A program made the position numbers and the translations under genes. The notes under the pieces are model-generated. The model saw nothing but the letters and a program-made list of their open reading frames with translations. It had not been told where the DNA came from and searched no databases. This document shows, one piece after another, positions 63,862 to 64,000 of a DNA stretch of 64,000 nucleotides. Positions within the stretch are counted from its first letter, which is position 1; each line of letters starts with the position of its first letter. Origin of the DNA: Planctomycetia bacterium (GTDB lineage Bacteria > Planctomycetota > Planctomycetia > Pirellulales > JACPPG01); the NCBI GenBank assembly GCA_016191115.1, contig JACPPG010000015.1, positions 83,802-147,801 on the forward strand, given 5' to 3'.

Positions 63862-64000
63862 CCCAGGGCCATTCTGTTTTTCAAAATGGCGAGGCGGGAA
63901 AATGGGACTGGCTCCGAGCATAAACAGCGCAAGTCCTTTCAGACCAACGTTGCGTCTCGGTGCCTGTCCCACTTTCCCGCCGGTGCGCCGCCGGCAAGCT
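63862..64000. repeat. Dispersed palindromic element, family B (copy 3, cut by window end)
   Basis: Differs by eye at one base (CATAAACAGC for CATAAGCAGC) from the copy at 2694-2833, which implies a recent copy event or gene conversion. It runs to the end of the window. Confidence 0.85.

Overview
The window looks like chromosomal DNA of a high-GC planctomycete, probably of the Pirellulales type. The evidence is family content: DUF1501 and DUF1800 neighbours, a BlaI/M56 pair whose sensor is a giant protein, a DUF1080 protein, a MoxR/DUF58/BatA/VWA cluster ending in a toroid-cyclase protein, many large secreted proteins, and intergenic gaps packed with palindromic elements. The assignment is inferred from gene content, not from a marker gene. 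No rRNA, tRNA, CRISPR array or intact transposase was seen.

Layout. 0-2.5 kb (+): end of an ABC transporter ATPase overlapping a large membrane/leucine-rich protein. 2.9-13.8 kb (-): blaI, a 2559-aa M56 (BlaR1-like) protein, DUF1800 and DUF1501, with a visible promoter/operator before blaI. 14.0-15.7 kb (-): a SUKH immunity gene coupled to a frameshifted HNH/WHH-type toxin. 16.1-20.8 kb: MFS transporter, dimethylarginine dimethylaminohydrolase (ddaH), ammonium transporter (amt) and a small secreted protein. 21.1-24.7 kb (-): a run encoding a small secreted protein, a 37-aa one-helix membrane protein missed by the ORF track, a leucine-rich repeat protein and an RND/MMPL exporter. 24.9-27.0 kb (+): NHL-repeat protein coupled to a zinc alcohol dehydrogenase.

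27.1-38.5 kb is the most striking part. A divergently transcribed sigma-54 activator with a degenerate receiver domain faces an apparently complete N-methylglutamate pathway for methylamine use: four-subunit N-methylglutamate dehydrogenase (mgdABCD), gamma-glutamylmethylamide synthetase (gmaS) and three-subunit N-methylglutamate synthase (mgsABC). A candidate -24/-12 promoter lies just before mgdA. The pathway would take methylamine nitrogen into glutamate and pass its methyl group out as a one-carbon unit. The nearby amt and ddaH could supply substrate, but that link is inference.

38.7-40.5 kb (+): DUF1080 and transglutaminase-like secreted proteins. 40.6-56.3 kb (-): a nine-gene cluster, in order of transcription MoxR, DUF58, BatA, VWA protein, DUF4175-like membrane protein, two secreted proteins, toroid-cyclase protein and a thioredoxin-fused secreted protein, with several stop/start overlaps. 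56.7-60.6 kb (+): a succinate dehydrogenase operon (anchor, sdhA, sdhB, TPR-like protein) with a good sigma-70-type promoter. 61.2-63.7 kb (+): a secreted protein of unknown function and a lipoprotein with Ig-like domains. At least five families of palindromic intergenic elements recur through the window; two copies 61 kb apart differ at about one base over roughly 138 bp.
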